DNA of 64,000 nucleotides from assembly GCA_958410215.1 (NCBI GenBank), contig CATYOF010000006.1, forward strand, positions 48,278 through 112,277, read 5' to 3'. Position numbers and translations under genes: made by a program. Below, piece by piece: positions 9,701-18,458 of this stretch (its first letter is position 1; the number at the start of each line of letters is the position of its first letter). The notes below the pieces were generated by a model. That model worked only from the letters and a program-made list of their open reading frames with translations, did not search any database and had not been told where the DNA came from. This DNA is from an uncultured Cryptobacterium sp. (lineage in GTDB: Bacteria; Actinomycetota; Coriobacteriia; Coriobacteriales; Eggerthellaceae).

Positions 9701-11450
9701 CATAAGCACCCATATTACCCGCAATGTCAGGGCGAACTGCATTGGTTTCAGCCAACTGCTCAAAAGAACGAAGAACCGCATCGTTCAAGAAAGTACCACC
9801 CTGAACGATAACCTTGGTACCAACTTCGTGTGGGTCGCGAATTTTAATAACCTTAAACAAGGCATTCTTAATAACTGAAAGCGCCAAACCTGCTGCAATA
9901 TCGCCAACCGTAGCTCCCTCTTTTTGAGCCTGCTTAACACGGCTATTCATAAATACCGTACAACGGCTACCTAAATCCACGGGATTGCGAGCTTGAATTG
10001 CACTTTCTGCAAATTCAGAAACACTTAAATTAAGACCAGAAGCAAAACTTTCAATGAAGGATCCACATCCTGAAGAACATGCTTCGTTAAGCATGATGTG
10101 CTCAATAACACCATCCTTAACACGCAAGCACTTCATATCCTGGCCGCCAATATCCAGAATAAATTCAACGCCAGGAAGCATTTCTTCTGAACCGCGAAGA
10201 TGCGCAACAGTTTCGATTTCACCCGAATCAACCCGCAGCGCCTCCAAAAGAAGCGCCTCGCCATATCCTGTAACAGTAACATGACCAATACGTACACGAG
10301 ATTTACCGGTCGTTGGGTCTTTTGGAAGCTGACCGTACAGTTCCGCTACGGCACGCTTTGCGCAACCCAGAACATCACCCTTGTTGTTCATGTAGCTGCT
10401 CCACAAAAGAGCACCATCTTCAGAAATAAGCGCAGCCTTAAAGGTGGTAGAACCCGCATCAATACCTAAATAAGCAGCTCCTTCATAGGTTGCTAGATCT
10501 TCACGACGAACTACTTCTTTATTGTGGCGTTCTTTAAATTCTTGATAGTCTGCTTCATCCTTGAATAAAGGAGGCAGTCGAACTACTTCGCTTCCTTGAA
10601 TATCGCCCAGATTTTCGAGACGCTCAACCACATCACTAAGCAGTTCTGGCTTTGCATTCGAACTAGCAAGAGCACAACCACCCGCAACAAACAAATGAGC
10701 ATTATCAGGCACAATAATATGCTCTTCATCTAGTTCAAGTGTTTCATAAAAACGCTTACGCAATTCTGGCAAATACTGCAGCGGACCACCCAAGAAAGCA
10801 ACATAGCCACGAATAGGTCTACCACATGCCAGGCCAGAAATGGTCTGTGTTACTACCGATTGAAAGATTGATGCCGCAATATCCTCCTTGCGAGCACCTT
10901 CATTGAGTAAGGGCTGCACATCGGTCTTAGCAAAAACACCACAACGGCTTGCAATGGGATATAACACCGTATGATTTTTAGCCAATTCATTCAAACCGCT
11001 TGCATCGGTATCCAACAAAGAAGCCATCTGGTCAATAAAAGCACCCGTACCACCTGCGCAGGTACCATTCATACGCTGTTCGATACCATTGTCAAAATAA
11101 ATAATCTTTGCGTCTTCGCCACCAAGTTCAATAGCAACATCGGTTTTAGGAATAAAGGCTTCAACCGCTGTTTTAGACGCAATTACTTCCTGCACAAATT
11201 CCAAGTTAAGCCACTGAGATAACAGCAAACCACCTGAACCAGTAATGGCAATGGTAGCAGGCTGATCGGGAAATTGCTGAGCTGCTTCACGCAATACTTC
11301 CAAAACCGTTGCACGAACATCAGCATGATGCCTGCGATAAACAGAAAATACTATTTGTTGATTTTCATCTAACACCGCTACCTTAACGGTGGTAGAACCC
11401 ACGTCAATGCCCAAATGAAGTCGCGTTGCGCTACTAGTTTCGGGTGCCAT
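6762..11450 (-). CDS. Giant double-activase acyl-CoA dehydratase-related protein (BadF/HgdC x2 + DUF2229 + HgdB-like)
   Basis: A 1562-residue protein. Two ASKHA ATPase modules come first: LGIDVGSTTVK (about 13-23) with the cluster motif NGTCAGGTGAF near 130, and YLGIDAGSTTFK (about 327-338) with EACSSGCGSFIES near 460. Each has a second cysteine in an SRC motif. A CKACSNHC motif plus GNRCEKGAG around 640-670 could bind another cluster. DUF2229 and HgdB-like regions follow, with cysteines in YPAK and CYPS contexts. HgdC-type activases use ATP to drive low-potential electrons onto 2-hydroxyacyl-CoA dehydratases; the substrate of these giant fusions is not established. The ATG at 11450 is chosen over TTG at 11453 because AAGGAG sits six bases away. 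It starts 10 bases after the TetR stop. Confidence 0.8.
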   Translation of the reverse strand: MAPETSSATRLHLGIDVGSTTVKVAVLDENQQIVFSVYRRHHADVRATVLEVLREAAQQFPDQPATIAITGSGGLLLSQWLNLEFVQEVIASKTAVEAFIPKTDVAIELGGEDAKIIYFDNGIEQRMNGTCAGGTGAFIDQMASLLDTDASGLNELAKNHTVLYPIASRCGVFAKTDVQPLLNEGARKEDIAASIFQSVVTQTISGLACGRPIRGYVAFLGGPLQYLPELRKRFYETLELDEEHIIVPDNAHLFVAGGCALASSNAKPELLSDVVERLENLGDIQGSEVVRLPPLFKDEADYQEFKERHNKEVVRREDLATYEGAAYLGIDAGSTTFKAALISEDGALLWSSYMNNKGDVLGCAKRAVAELYGQLPKDPTTGKSRVRIGHVTVTGYGEALLLEALRVDSGEIETVAHLRGSEEMLPGVEFILDIGGQDMKCLRVKDGVIEHIMLNEACSSGCGSFIESFASGLNLSVSEFAESAIQARNPVDLGSRCTVFMNSRVKQAQKEGATVGDIAAGLALSVIKNALFKVIKIRDPHEVGTKVIVQGGTFLNDAVLRSFEQLAETNAVRPDIAGNMGAYGAALLARDRAHEAEARTGVPAQTTMLTLEALEALEPTHRNIRCKACSNHCLLTINDFGVDEATGKHRRFITGNRCEKGAGLAQEAAKVPNLFDYKTKRMFDHYTPLSKEEATRASVGIPRALNMYENYPFWFTFFTKLGFRVVLSDPSTKKTYEAGIESMPSESVCYPAKLSHGHIMNLLDKDIDFIWMPCAKYERQEDETAGNHFNCPIVMSYSEALKLNVDALNETDIQFLNPFVPYHLKDKLKERLYVELVEKHPELMGMGPLPTKDEISEAVDAAWAEDEQVHEDIHQKGMETLEWIEEHGVHGIVLAGRPYHGDPEINHAIPELLTSFGLAVFTEDSVAHMGQVERPLRAVDQWMYHTRLYRAAKVVTQRDDLDLIQLNSFGCGLDAITTDQVQEILEGSGKIYTVLKIDEVSNLGAARIRVRSLLAALKDQAEERAEQQATQGGCPVCGIDGDQLEADVRAREAVIEAKTGKREAEAGAVIAAEIARESAEEVQQDRRIMTEDEEAALAEALKGNHALKAESTAFPKVQFTKEMKEAGYTILCPQMAPIHFDLLLPIFNANGYNMELLPAVDHGAVDAGLKYVNNDICYPSILVTGQIMEAVTSGRYDTDKLAVIITQTGGGCRATNYISLIRKALKAAGLGHIPVISLAFKKLDESNPGFKLSATMLYNAVFALFYGDLLMQCLYRTRPYEIEPNAAQNLFDYWMAKCKQQVYEGEKFGRYKKTVRAIVDDFDNLPLQGEGTKPRVGVVGEILVKFHPTANNQVVDVIEAEGCEAVVPGLVDFFLFGIAGSIFQQEGVGKSKKGATGARAALKAIAKLRKPMNDALAQSNRFEPPTDIFTLASYAEEILSLCNSMGEGWLLTAEMVELIRSGAPNIVCAQPFACLPNHVVGKAVIKELRRRYKGTNIVAVDYDPGASEVNQLNRIKLMISVAKANLEEDLAQRQPHEMPTRSQAADGVDVFSTEDEVEQKNV

Positions 11451-11460
11451 CAAAATCTCC

Positions 11461-12105
11461 TTACAATCTAATAGGTTCGCCTGGTTTAATAAAAAGCAGG
11501 CGCATAGCTATAAGCGCCATAGTTTGTGAATCTTCTTTCATACCTGTTTCAATCCAATGGGTAATAACCCCAAGGTAAGCAGAAGCATAAAACGAAATGT
11601 AATACCTTACAAATGGATCGGTGTCATTACGATACTTTTCATGAAGCACCCCTTCAATAAGGTTCGTGCAAAAGTTGTCGCGCAAACGCGAACCAAAACC
11701 TGGATCTCCTCCGGGACCTAAAACCGCATGAAGGAAATCTCCCTGGCCACGCAAGTAATCAAACAGAGAAACTAAAAAAGGAAGGGGCTTTTTTGAAATG
11801 CAGTAAGCCATAACATCCTTAACAGAAAGCTTGCTCATTTCACTGCGAATAAGCGCAATATCATCCATGACTTCATCTTCGAATGAAACCAGCAAGTGCT
11901 CTTTGTCAGAAAAGTGGTTATAAAACGTACCACGGTTTAAATCCGCTGCACTACATAAGTCATTTACGGTAATTGCTTCAAAGCCCTTGGTTTCTATCAA
12001 GGAAATAAGAGCGCTTCGCAAGGCGCGCTTCGAACGCACAATGCGTCTATCTTCGTTGTGATTCATTGAACGACAAGACCAATCTTGTTCTTCAGTGTAT
12101 AGCAA
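11461..12105 (-). CDS. TetR/AcrR family transcriptional regulator
   Basis: A 214-residue regulator. The N-terminal helix-turn-helix is clear at about residues 20-70: RSKRALRSALISLIETKGFE, then ITVNDLCSAADLNRGTFYNHFSDKEHLL. The C-terminal ligand and dimer domain is about 130 residues and is not diagnostic. The start is taken as TTG at 12105 because AAGGAG lies nine bases upstream; an ATG 13 codons further in has no ribosome binding site. It is the first gene of a two-gene operon with the giant activase, whose ribosome binding site lies in the 10-base gap. It therefore probably controls that operon in response to an unknown ligand. No clear operator was identified. Confidence 0.88.
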   Translation of the reverse strand: MLYTEEQDWSCRSMNHNEDRRIVRSKRALRSALISLIETKGFEAITVNDLCSAADLNRGTFYNHFSDKEHLLVSFEDEVMDDIALIRSEMSKLSVKDVMAYCISKKPLPFLVSLFDYLRGQGDFLHAVLGPGGDPGFGSRLRDNFCTNLIEGVLHEKYRNDTDPFVRYYISFYASAYLGVITHWIETGMKEDSQTMALIAMRLLFIKPGEPIRL

Positions 12106-12510
12106 AAACTATTGCTCCTTATCTAAACTACACAATCAAAAGCACACTACTTAGCCTGAAATAGCCCACAACCAGAATGCCGCAAATGATTCATAAGAGT
12201 GCCTTCTGCTTTGTGCATTAGCTGCGTTAGTAGACGCGAATTCATACCTACCGTGGTCTATCCATATAAAGACACATATTTCTTATTGAGAACATTATAT
12301 TTCAACACTTCGCCTAATAATAGACACACTGTTCAAAAACATATAAAAGTTCATGATGCTTCTACGAATTCCTTCTTACAGCTTTATTACATCCTGGCAA
12401 ACTGCTTTGATACTGCACTTTTGATAACGATCACACGATGCACGCCCGCAAAGCGGTCTTTTTTGGTAAGCTTTCATATGTTTTAACCTACACGGAAAGG
12501 CACTGCTTCC
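12106..12510. promoter_or_regulatory. Divergent promoter region of the TetR operon and the DUF711 gene
   Basis: This 405-base stretch carries no convincing gene. It must hold the leftward TetR-activase promoter and the rightward DUF711 promoter. A short hairpin CCGC-AAA-GCGG at about 12454-12464 is followed by TCTTTTTT, resembling a weak terminator or attenuator about 40 bases ahead of the DUF711 start. I could not assign -35/-10 boxes with confidence. Confidence 0.4.
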
Positions 12511-13875
12511 ATGCAAATTACTCCAGAAGAAATTGCTGAAACACTGGCAATGGTAAGCCAGCAGCATCTTGATATTCGCACTATTACCCTTGGTCTTAAT
12601 CTTCGTGCATACACTCATGAAAACGTTGAAGTAATGGCACGTAAAGTATATGATCGCATGACCAAAGCGGCAGAAAAGCTGGTTCCAACTGCTGAACAGC
12701 TTGAACGCGAATTTGGTATTCCTATTGTTAATAAACGAATTTCTGTTACTCCTATTGCAGAAATTTGTGCTGCAACCGCTGAAGCTGATCTATCTCCTAT
12801 CGCCCGCGCTATGGACAAAGCGGGAAAAGAAGTCGGAGTAGATTTTGTGGGAGGCTTTTCCGCTCTTGTTCATAAGGGAGCAACCCAAGCAGACATCAAC
12901 CTTATGGAATCCATTCCAGAAGCACTGGCAACCACCGATAACGTATGTGCATCAGTTAATGTTGGATCCACCCGAGCAGGTATCAACATGGATGCTGCCC
13001 TTCGTATGGCACGCATTGTAAAAAAATCTGCCGAATTGACTGCTGATAGACAGTGTATTGGTGCTGGTAAACTGGTAGTTTTCTGCAACGCAGTAGAAGA
13101 TAACCCCTTCATGGCAGGCGCTTTTCATGGTTCAGGCGAAGCCGATGCTGTAGTAAACGTAGGCGTATCGGGCCCAGGTGTGGTAAACGCAGTACTTCGC
13201 AGCATGCCTAAAGATGCCGATATGACCAGTATTGCAGAAGCTATTAAAGCTACCACTTTTAAGATTACTCGTGCAGGTGAACTGATGAGCCGTGAAGCAA
13301 GCAATCGCCTTGGGGTAGAAAAAGGTATTTTAGACTTGTCACTTGCCCCAACCCCCGCAGAAGGCGATTCAGTTGCAGAAATTCTTGAAGCTATTGGAGT
13401 TGGAACTTGTGGTGGCCCTGGCACTACTGCCGCTCTTGCTATGCTCAACGATGCTGTTAAAAAAGGTGGCGTAATGGCAAGCTCAAGCGTTGGAGGCTTA
13501 TCAGGTGCCTTCATTCCTGTTTCGGAAGACTCTGGCATGATTCGCGCTGCTGAAGCAGGAGCACTGAGCCTTGAAAAACTTGAAGCAATGACCTGTGTTT
13601 GCTCGGTTGGTCTGGACATGATTGCGGTTCCTGGTGATACATCGGTAGAAACTATTTTTGGCATTATTGCTGACGAATGCGCTATCGGCATGATCAACAA
13701 TAAAACCACCGCAGTTCGTCTTATCCCTGCTATCGGAATGAAGGTAGGCGACAAACTTGATTTTGGTGGCCTCCTGGGCTATGCCCCTGTTATGCCCGTA
13801 AACCAGCATGCAGGAACAGTGTTCGCCCATCGCGGTGGTCGTATGCCTGCCCCACTGAATTCGCTTAAAAACTAG
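12511..13875 (+). CDS. DUF711 (UPF0210 / PFL family) protein
   Basis: A 454-residue member of DUF711, a family with a glycyl-radical-enzyme-like barrel and no settled function. Family features are the opening MQITPEEIAETLAMV, LDIRTITLGLNLR, the IVNKRISVTPIAEICAA block near 75, FVGGFSALVHKG, and the GVGTCGGPGTTAALAMLND loop near 300. In many genomes this gene follows a small ACT-domain gene; that partner is not visible here. GGAAAGG lies about 10 bases before the ATG. A strong terminator follows 118 bases downstream, so it is probably transcribed alone. Confidence 0.85.
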   Translation: MQITPEEIAETLAMVSQQHLDIRTITLGLNLRAYTHENVEVMARKVYDRMTKAAEKLVPTAEQLEREFGIPIVNKRISVTPIAEICAATAEADLSPIARAMDKAGKEVGVDFVGGFSALVHKGATQADINLMESIPEALATTDNVCASVNVGSTRAGINMDAALRMARIVKKSAELTADRQCIGAGKLVVFCNAVEDNPFMAGAFHGSGEADAVVNVGVSGPGVVNAVLRSMPKDADMTSIAEAIKATTFKITRAGELMSREASNRLGVEKGILDLSLAPTPAEGDSVAEILEAIGVGTCGGPGTTAALAMLNDAVKKGGVMASSSVGGLSGAFIPVSEDSGMIRAAEAGALSLEKLEAMTCVCSVGLDMIAVPGDTSVETIFGIIADECAIGMINNKTTAVRLIPAIGMKVGDKLDFGGLLGYAPVMPVNQHAGTVFAHRGGRMPAPLNSLKN

Positions 13876-13992
13876 TAACATACTAGTTTTGTTTACGACA
13901 AGGCGTTTCATTCACTAATAGCAAAGCTATCTGTTTGAGCGAAAAAACCTCTGGGTTCCTTATCAATTTATTTAGTATTTCGTTTAATTTAT

Positions 13993-14037
13993 ACCCGTTA
14001 CGTAAGATGAATAAAAACACGTAACGGGTTTCTTTTT
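13993..14037 (+). terminator. Rho-independent terminator after the DUF711 gene
   Basis: ACCCGTTACGT (13993-14003) pairs perfectly with ACGTAACGGGT (14019-14029), followed by TTCTTTTT. The rest of 13876-14172 shows no gene; it also carries the promoter region of the next gene. Confidence 0.92.
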
Positions 14038-14172
14038 GGGCGAAATTTCGTTCTATAATTTACCCAGATTTTTATTTTTTGGGGGTTTTCTAGCTGTAAG
14101 CAAATATCCGTGTTTTGCTAACAAAGAGAAAGACACCCTTATCATCCTGCCGCAAAAGAAAGTAGAGGGGTT

Positions 14173-14934
14173 ATGTTTACAATCAGTAACTTCACCGAAA
14201 ATGACGACGTTCAAATCCTTGATGGTTTAGGTGCTTTTCAGGTAATCGAGTGGAAGCGCGACTTAAGTGTTACACCAGAATCATCCGTGGTTGCCTATTT
14301 CTCGAGCGAAATGAATGTCCGTCGCCGTCAGGTAATATGCGACTTAAGCCAAGCTCCTGTTACCGTACAGGCAGGTGCTATGCAATGGATGGTTGGTGAC
14401 GTTGAAGCAACCACAGGCGTTACGGGCGTGGGAGACTTCTTGGGGAAAGCAGTACGGGGCGCTGTGACCAAAGAAACCGCTATCAAGCCTGAATACAAAG
14501 GCACGGGTAAGCTTATCTTGGAACCAACGTTCAAATACATTTTGCTTATTGATGTAGCTAACTGGGGAAACAGTATTGTTTTGGATGATGGTTTGTTCCT
14601 TGCTTGTTATTCAAGCTTGCAACATCAAGCCGTTATGCGCAGCAATATTTCTTCTGCGGTTGCCGGCAACGAAGGCTTGTTCAACCTAAGCATCAATGGT
14701 TACGGTGCACTTTGCCTTGAATCCCCTTGCCCTAAAGAAGAACTTATTGAAGTGACGCTTGATAATGATGTTCTAAAGATCGATGGCAACATGGCCTTAT
14801 GCTGGAGCGGAAGCTTGAACTTTAGCGTAGAACGTTCGGGTAAATCCCTTATTGGATCTGCGGCATCAGGCGAAGGCTTAGTAAACGTTTATCGTGGCAC
14901 CGGTAAAGTATTGCTGGCTCCTACTACCTACTAA
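14173..14934 (+). CDS. AIM24 family protein
   Basis: A 253-residue AIM24/TRAP-like beta-sandwich protein. The bacterial family is common in Firmicutes and actinobacteria and has no proven function; the mitochondrial namesake affects inner-membrane organisation. Recognisable features are QVIEWKRDLSVTPESSV near the start, VTVQAGAMQWMVGDVEATTGV, the glycine-rich GVGDFLGKAVRGAVTKETAIKP loop, GTGKLILEPTFKYILLIDV, and a second YRGTGKVLLAP at the C-terminus. There is no signal peptide or membrane segment. The ribosome binding site is AGAGGGG. It stands alone between two strong terminators. Confidence 0.82.
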   Translation: MFTISNFTENDDVQILDGLGAFQVIEWKRDLSVTPESSVVAYFSSEMNVRRRQVICDLSQAPVTVQAGAMQWMVGDVEATTGVTGVGDFLGKAVRGAVTKETAIKPEYKGTGKLILEPTFKYILLIDVANWGNSIVLDDGLFLACYSSLQHQAVMRSNISSAVAGNEGLFNLSINGYGALCLESPCPKEELIEVTLDNDVLKIDGNMALCWSGSLNFSVERSGKSLIGSAASGEGLVNVYRGTGKVLLAPTTY

Positions 14935-14960
14935 TTACCTACTAATTATCAAAACTACTT

Positions 14961-15002
14961 AAAACGGGGGAAGCCACAACTTCCCCCGTTTTGTCTTCTT
15001 TT
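14961..15002. terminator. Rho-independent terminator, possibly bidirectional
   Basis: AAAACGGGGGAA (14961-14972) pairs perfectly with TTCCCCCGTTTT (14981-14992), followed on the plus strand by GTCTTCTTTT. The symmetrical A/T ends could also serve the leftward gene ending at 15045. Confidence 0.9.
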
Positions 15003-15044
15003 AACAAAAACGGTACTTTAATTTGCCCTGCTTGTACTTCACTT

Positions 15045-15353
15045 TTATAGCTGCCAATGGCGAATACCCTTTACCGTTATATCCTTTAGTCCTAAAAAAA
15101 TCTGAAGACCAAAAGTAATTTCGTCATCGTAATCAAGACCGCGAATCATAACGAACAGTTCACCAAAGGGGGCATCCAACTGCCGAATTGCTTGGTCACG
15201 AAGTTTATCTGCGCCTTTTTCATTAACAAAACGAAGAAGTAGTTCAGAGGTATCAGCGCAGCATCCAATGGGATCAATTTGCTCAACCACAATGGCGGAA
15301 TAGTTTTTCTTCTGCATGTAGTCAATCAATGATTGTTCATAGGAAATGTTCAC
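15045..15353 (-). CDS. Small hypothetical protein with a vicinal cysteine pair
   Basis: I do not recognise this 102-residue protein. It opens MNISYEQSLIDYMQKKNYSAIVV and has adjacent cysteines C31-C32 in DPIGCCADTSELLLRF. The rest is a mixed alpha/beta stretch with acidic patches and no membrane segment or signal. The cysteine pair after an N-terminal beta-hairpin-like region recalls HesB/CC-motif small proteins, but the similarity is too weak to name it. It sits alone between a bidirectional terminator and tlyA, with codon use like its neighbours, so it is probably a real gene. Confidence 0.65.
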   Translation of the reverse strand: MNISYEQSLIDYMQKKNYSAIVVEQIDPIGCCADTSELLLRFVNEKGADKLRDQAIRQLDAPFGELFVMIRGLDYDDEITFGLQIFLGLKDITVKGIRHWQL

Positions 15354-15504
15354 GATAGACCTCGGTGTACGTATTAGAATTCCGACAAGGTAGTTTATCT
15401 AACCACCCAAACGTGCAAGTTACTGAATTAACTATCTAGCAAGCAAGCCACTAAATAAAGCGTCCAAGCAAATAAGCTACGGTATAAGGTGTCCGGCAAA
15501 CAAG

Positions 15505-16233
15505 CTATTGCAAAACAGCGCGGACAATATATTCAATATTACCTTCAGGACCTTTAATGGGCGATTGTACAACCCCACTAACGGTAAATCCCACCTGTTC
15601 AAGAGCTTCAGTAACTTCAGCAATTACGCGTTGACGTACCGCGTCATCTACCACTACCCCATGATCCGTTTCATCATGACGACTTTCAAACTGAGGCTTA
15701 ATCAGCCCTAAAAACACGCTTCCCGACGTACATAAAGAGGCAAACACGTCTGCAAGTTGTGCAAGCCCAATAAAGCTTAAATCACACACTACCACATCAA
15801 AGGGAGCTCCCAAATCAGTGGGATCCGCCAGCCGAATATTGGTTCGCTCATACACCTTGACCCTTGGGTCTTGCCGCAATTTCCAGGCCAGTTGGCCATA
15901 GTTCACATCGACACAAGCAACGCTTAGCGCTCCAGCCTGGAGCAAACAATCACTAAACCCACCAGTCGAAGAACCCACATCGATACAGCGTTTGCCCTCA
16001 ACATCCTCATGAAAATAATCAAGCGCGCCTTGCAATTTATGACCACCACGAGAAACAAAGCGCTTGGTGTTCTTTACAAAAATATCTGCATCGGGCTTCA
16101 CTTTTACTGCAGCACTGGTTACGTAAACATCATCCACTCGTACTTCTTTGGCAATTACCGCGCGAACTACTGCATCCCTGTTAGGAAAATACCCCTGCTC
16201 TATGAGTAAATCGTCTAATCGTACTTTTGCCAT
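15505..16233 (-). CDS. tlyA: TlyA family rRNA 2'-O-methyltransferase
   Basis: A 242-residue TlyA (hemolysin A family) protein. The N-terminal S4 RNA-binding domain (about 3-65) reads VRLDDLLIEQGYFPNRDAVV. The linker FVSRGGHKLQGAL (about 58-70) carries the catalytic lysine of the K-D-K-E tetrad. The RrmJ-type SAM domain includes CIDVGSSTGGFSDCLLQAGA and VVCDLSFIGL. TlyA 2'-O-methylates 16S C1409 and, in two-site versions, 23S C1920; in mycobacteria its loss gives capreomycin resistance. AAGGG precedes the ATG. It is 25 bases downstream of ligA and at the end of the glmS-to-tlyA leftward run. Confidence 0.92.
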   Translation of the reverse strand: MAKVRLDDLLIEQGYFPNRDAVVRAVIAKEVRVDDVYVTSAAVKVKPDADIFVKNTKRFVSRGGHKLQGALDYFHEDVEGKRCIDVGSSTGGFSDCLLQAGALSVACVDVNYGQLAWKLRQDPRVKVYERTNIRLADPTDLGAPFDVVVCDLSFIGLAQLADVFASLCTSGSVFLGLIKPQFESRHDETDHGVVVDDAVRQRVIAEVTEALEQVGFTVSGVVQSPIKGPEGNIEYIVRAVLQ

Positions 16234-16258
16234 CGCAACCCTTTATCTACCTGTGCTG

Positions 16259-18406
16259 TTATGACTCGTTGGAAGCAAACAAACCAGACTCCCCCGAACG
16301 TTCATCTGTCGAAGGAACAAGCCCTGTTTCAATGAGCTGCAAGAAATCCTGTTCCGTTAGAATAGGCACCCCTAGACTTTCAGCCTTCGTGCGTTTTGAA
16401 CCAGCCGCTTCACCGCATATAACATAACTAGTTTTCTTCGAAACACTTGAAGAAACTTTTGCCCCATACGCTTTCAGCTTTTCACCTGCTTCATCACGCG
16501 TCATGCCTGATTCCACGAGCGTGCCAGTGAGAACAAACGTCATACCTTCAAGGGTTTGCGGCAAAGCTGGTGCTTCAATTTGTTGCGTCATAGGTAAGCC
16601 AGCTTCTGCAAGGCGTTGAATAACTTCAAGATTAGTATCGTTTTTCAAAAAATCGTGAATGCTCTGTGCAATAATTTCGCCCACGCCTTCAATGTTGGCC
16701 AGGTCTTCCACCTTCGCTGCGCGAAGCGCATCCATGGAAGAATACACTCGGGTAATGGTTTCTGCCATGGTTTTACCCACATGACGAATACCTAAGCCAA
16801 ACACAACATTGGCCAGCGTGCGTGTTTTACTTTCTTCGATCGCTGCAATAAGTTTTTTGGCCATAACGGGACCAAGCACAATTGCTTCGCCCTTAGTAGT
16901 AACACGACCCATATTAAGGTTTTCCAGCTGTTCGTAGGTTAGCTGATAAAAATCAGCAACATCGTGCAGCAAACCAGCATCAATAAGTTTTGCTATAAGC
17001 TCTTCTCCCATACCTTCAATGTCGAGTGCCCCACGACTTGCCCAGTGCATAAGACGCTCTTGGGCCTGTGCAGGACAGTCAAGCGAAACGCAACGATACG
17101 CCGCCTCCCCTTCTTCACGCACTAGAGGTGACCCACAACTGGGGCAAACTTTTGGCATAGTCCACACCTTGGCATCAGCAGGACGCAGAGACAAAATAGG
17201 ACGTAAAACTTCAGGAATAACATCGCCCGCCTTGCGGACGATAACCGTATCCCCAATGCGAACATCTTTGCGCTGCACTTCATCTTCGTTGTGAAGCGTA
17301 GCGCGTGCCACCGTTGAACCTGCAACTAAAACAGGATCAAGTTCTGCAACGGGGGTACACGCACCAGTACGGCCTACCTGTACCGTAATATCGCGTAGCA
17401 CGGTGGTTTTTTCTTCGGGAGGAAACTTATACGCAATTGCCCATCGCGGTGCACGAGCGGTATAACCAAGCTCTTCTTGCAAGGCAAATGAATCCACCTT
17501 AACCACGACACCATCAATTTCATACGGTAGGCTTTCGCGCTTCTCTAAACATTCTTTGCAAAATTCGTGTACCTCTTTAGCGCTTGTGCAACGGCGCACG
17601 TCAGGGTTAACGTGGAATCCGCATGCACGAAGCCACTCTAAAAGCTCCCATTGTCCGGTTGCTTCAATAGAAGCTTCGCGCGCAATGGCATACATAAAGG
17701 TAGACAAATCGCGCTCGGCGGTAACCGAAGCATCTTTTTGACGAAGCGACCCTGCCGCAGCGTTTCGAGGATTGGCAAACGTCTTAGTGCCCATCGCTTC
17801 TGCCTGAGCGTTCAATGATTCAAAACTGGATTTAGGCATGTAAATTTCGCCACGAAGTTCAACCGAAGGAATACCGGCATGAATTCCTTTATACCCCTCA
17901 TCCATCAAACGCAAGGGAACATCGTGGACCGTACGAACATTCACGGTAACATCTTCACCGGTAGTGCCATCACCACGTGTGGCGGCACGAACTAATTTCC
18001 CCTGTTCATAGGTAAGCGCAAGAGAAGATCCATCGATTTTAAGTTCGCAGACCAAAGGCACAAAAGACCCCAATGCAGCTTCGGTACGCTCCATCCAGGC
18101 ATCCAGTTCTTCGAAATTCATAGCGTTATCAAGCGAATACATGCGCTGTTCATGCACCACCGGAGCAAACTGGTTGCCAACAGCGCCTCCTACACGCTGA
18201 GTAGGAGAAGAAGGATCCTGCAATTCCGGATGTGCTTGCTCAATATCGCGCAATTCACGCATCAAAGAATCGAATGCAGCATCCGAAATTTCCGGATCAT
18301 CAAGCACGTAATAGCGATGCGTATGATATTCAATTTCCTTGCGCAGACGAAGCACTCGTTCTGCAAGTGTTTCTTCCGAGACCGTATCTTCAGCACTGTT
18401 CGACAT
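16259..18406 (-). CDS. ligA: NAD-dependent DNA ligase LigA
   Basis: A 715-residue replicative NAD+-dependent DNA ligase. In order it has the Ia domain near 15-70 (YHTHRYYVLDDPEISDAAFD), the adenylation domain with catalytic K123 in CELKIDGSSLA, an OB fold, a four-cysteine zinc finger (CPSCGSPL through CVSLDCPAQ, near 420-445), helix-hairpin-helix repeats (IEGVGEIIAQSI), and a C-terminal BRCT domain (about 620-695, GMTFVLTGTLVESGMTR). Length is normal with a short acidic tail. GAGGAACTG precedes the ATG. It is 25 bases upstream of tlyA. Confidence 0.97.
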   Translation of the reverse strand: MSNSAEDTVSEETLAERVLRLRKEIEYHTHRYYVLDDPEISDAAFDSLMRELRDIEQAHPELQDPSSPTQRVGGAVGNQFAPVVHEQRMYSLDNAMNFEELDAWMERTEAALGSFVPLVCELKIDGSSLALTYEQGKLVRAATRGDGTTGEDVTVNVRTVHDVPLRLMDEGYKGIHAGIPSVELRGEIYMPKSSFESLNAQAEAMGTKTFANPRNAAAGSLRQKDASVTAERDLSTFMYAIAREASIEATGQWELLEWLRACGFHVNPDVRRCTSAKEVHEFCKECLEKRESLPYEIDGVVVKVDSFALQEELGYTARAPRWAIAYKFPPEEKTTVLRDITVQVGRTGACTPVAELDPVLVAGSTVARATLHNEDEVQRKDVRIGDTVIVRKAGDVIPEVLRPILSLRPADAKVWTMPKVCPSCGSPLVREEGEAAYRCVSLDCPAQAQERLMHWASRGALDIEGMGEELIAKLIDAGLLHDVADFYQLTYEQLENLNMGRVTTKGEAIVLGPVMAKKLIAAIEESKTRTLANVVFGLGIRHVGKTMAETITRVYSSMDALRAAKVEDLANIEGVGEIIAQSIHDFLKNDTNLEVIQRLAEAGLPMTQQIEAPALPQTLEGMTFVLTGTLVESGMTRDEAGEKLKAYGAKVSSSVSKKTSYVICGEAAGSKRTKAESLGVPILTEQDFLQLIETGLVPSTDERSGESGLFASNES

Positions 18407-18458
18407 CAGTTCCTCATTCTGTTCAGTGATTTAATCTAGAAGGCGTTTATTCAGCAAG

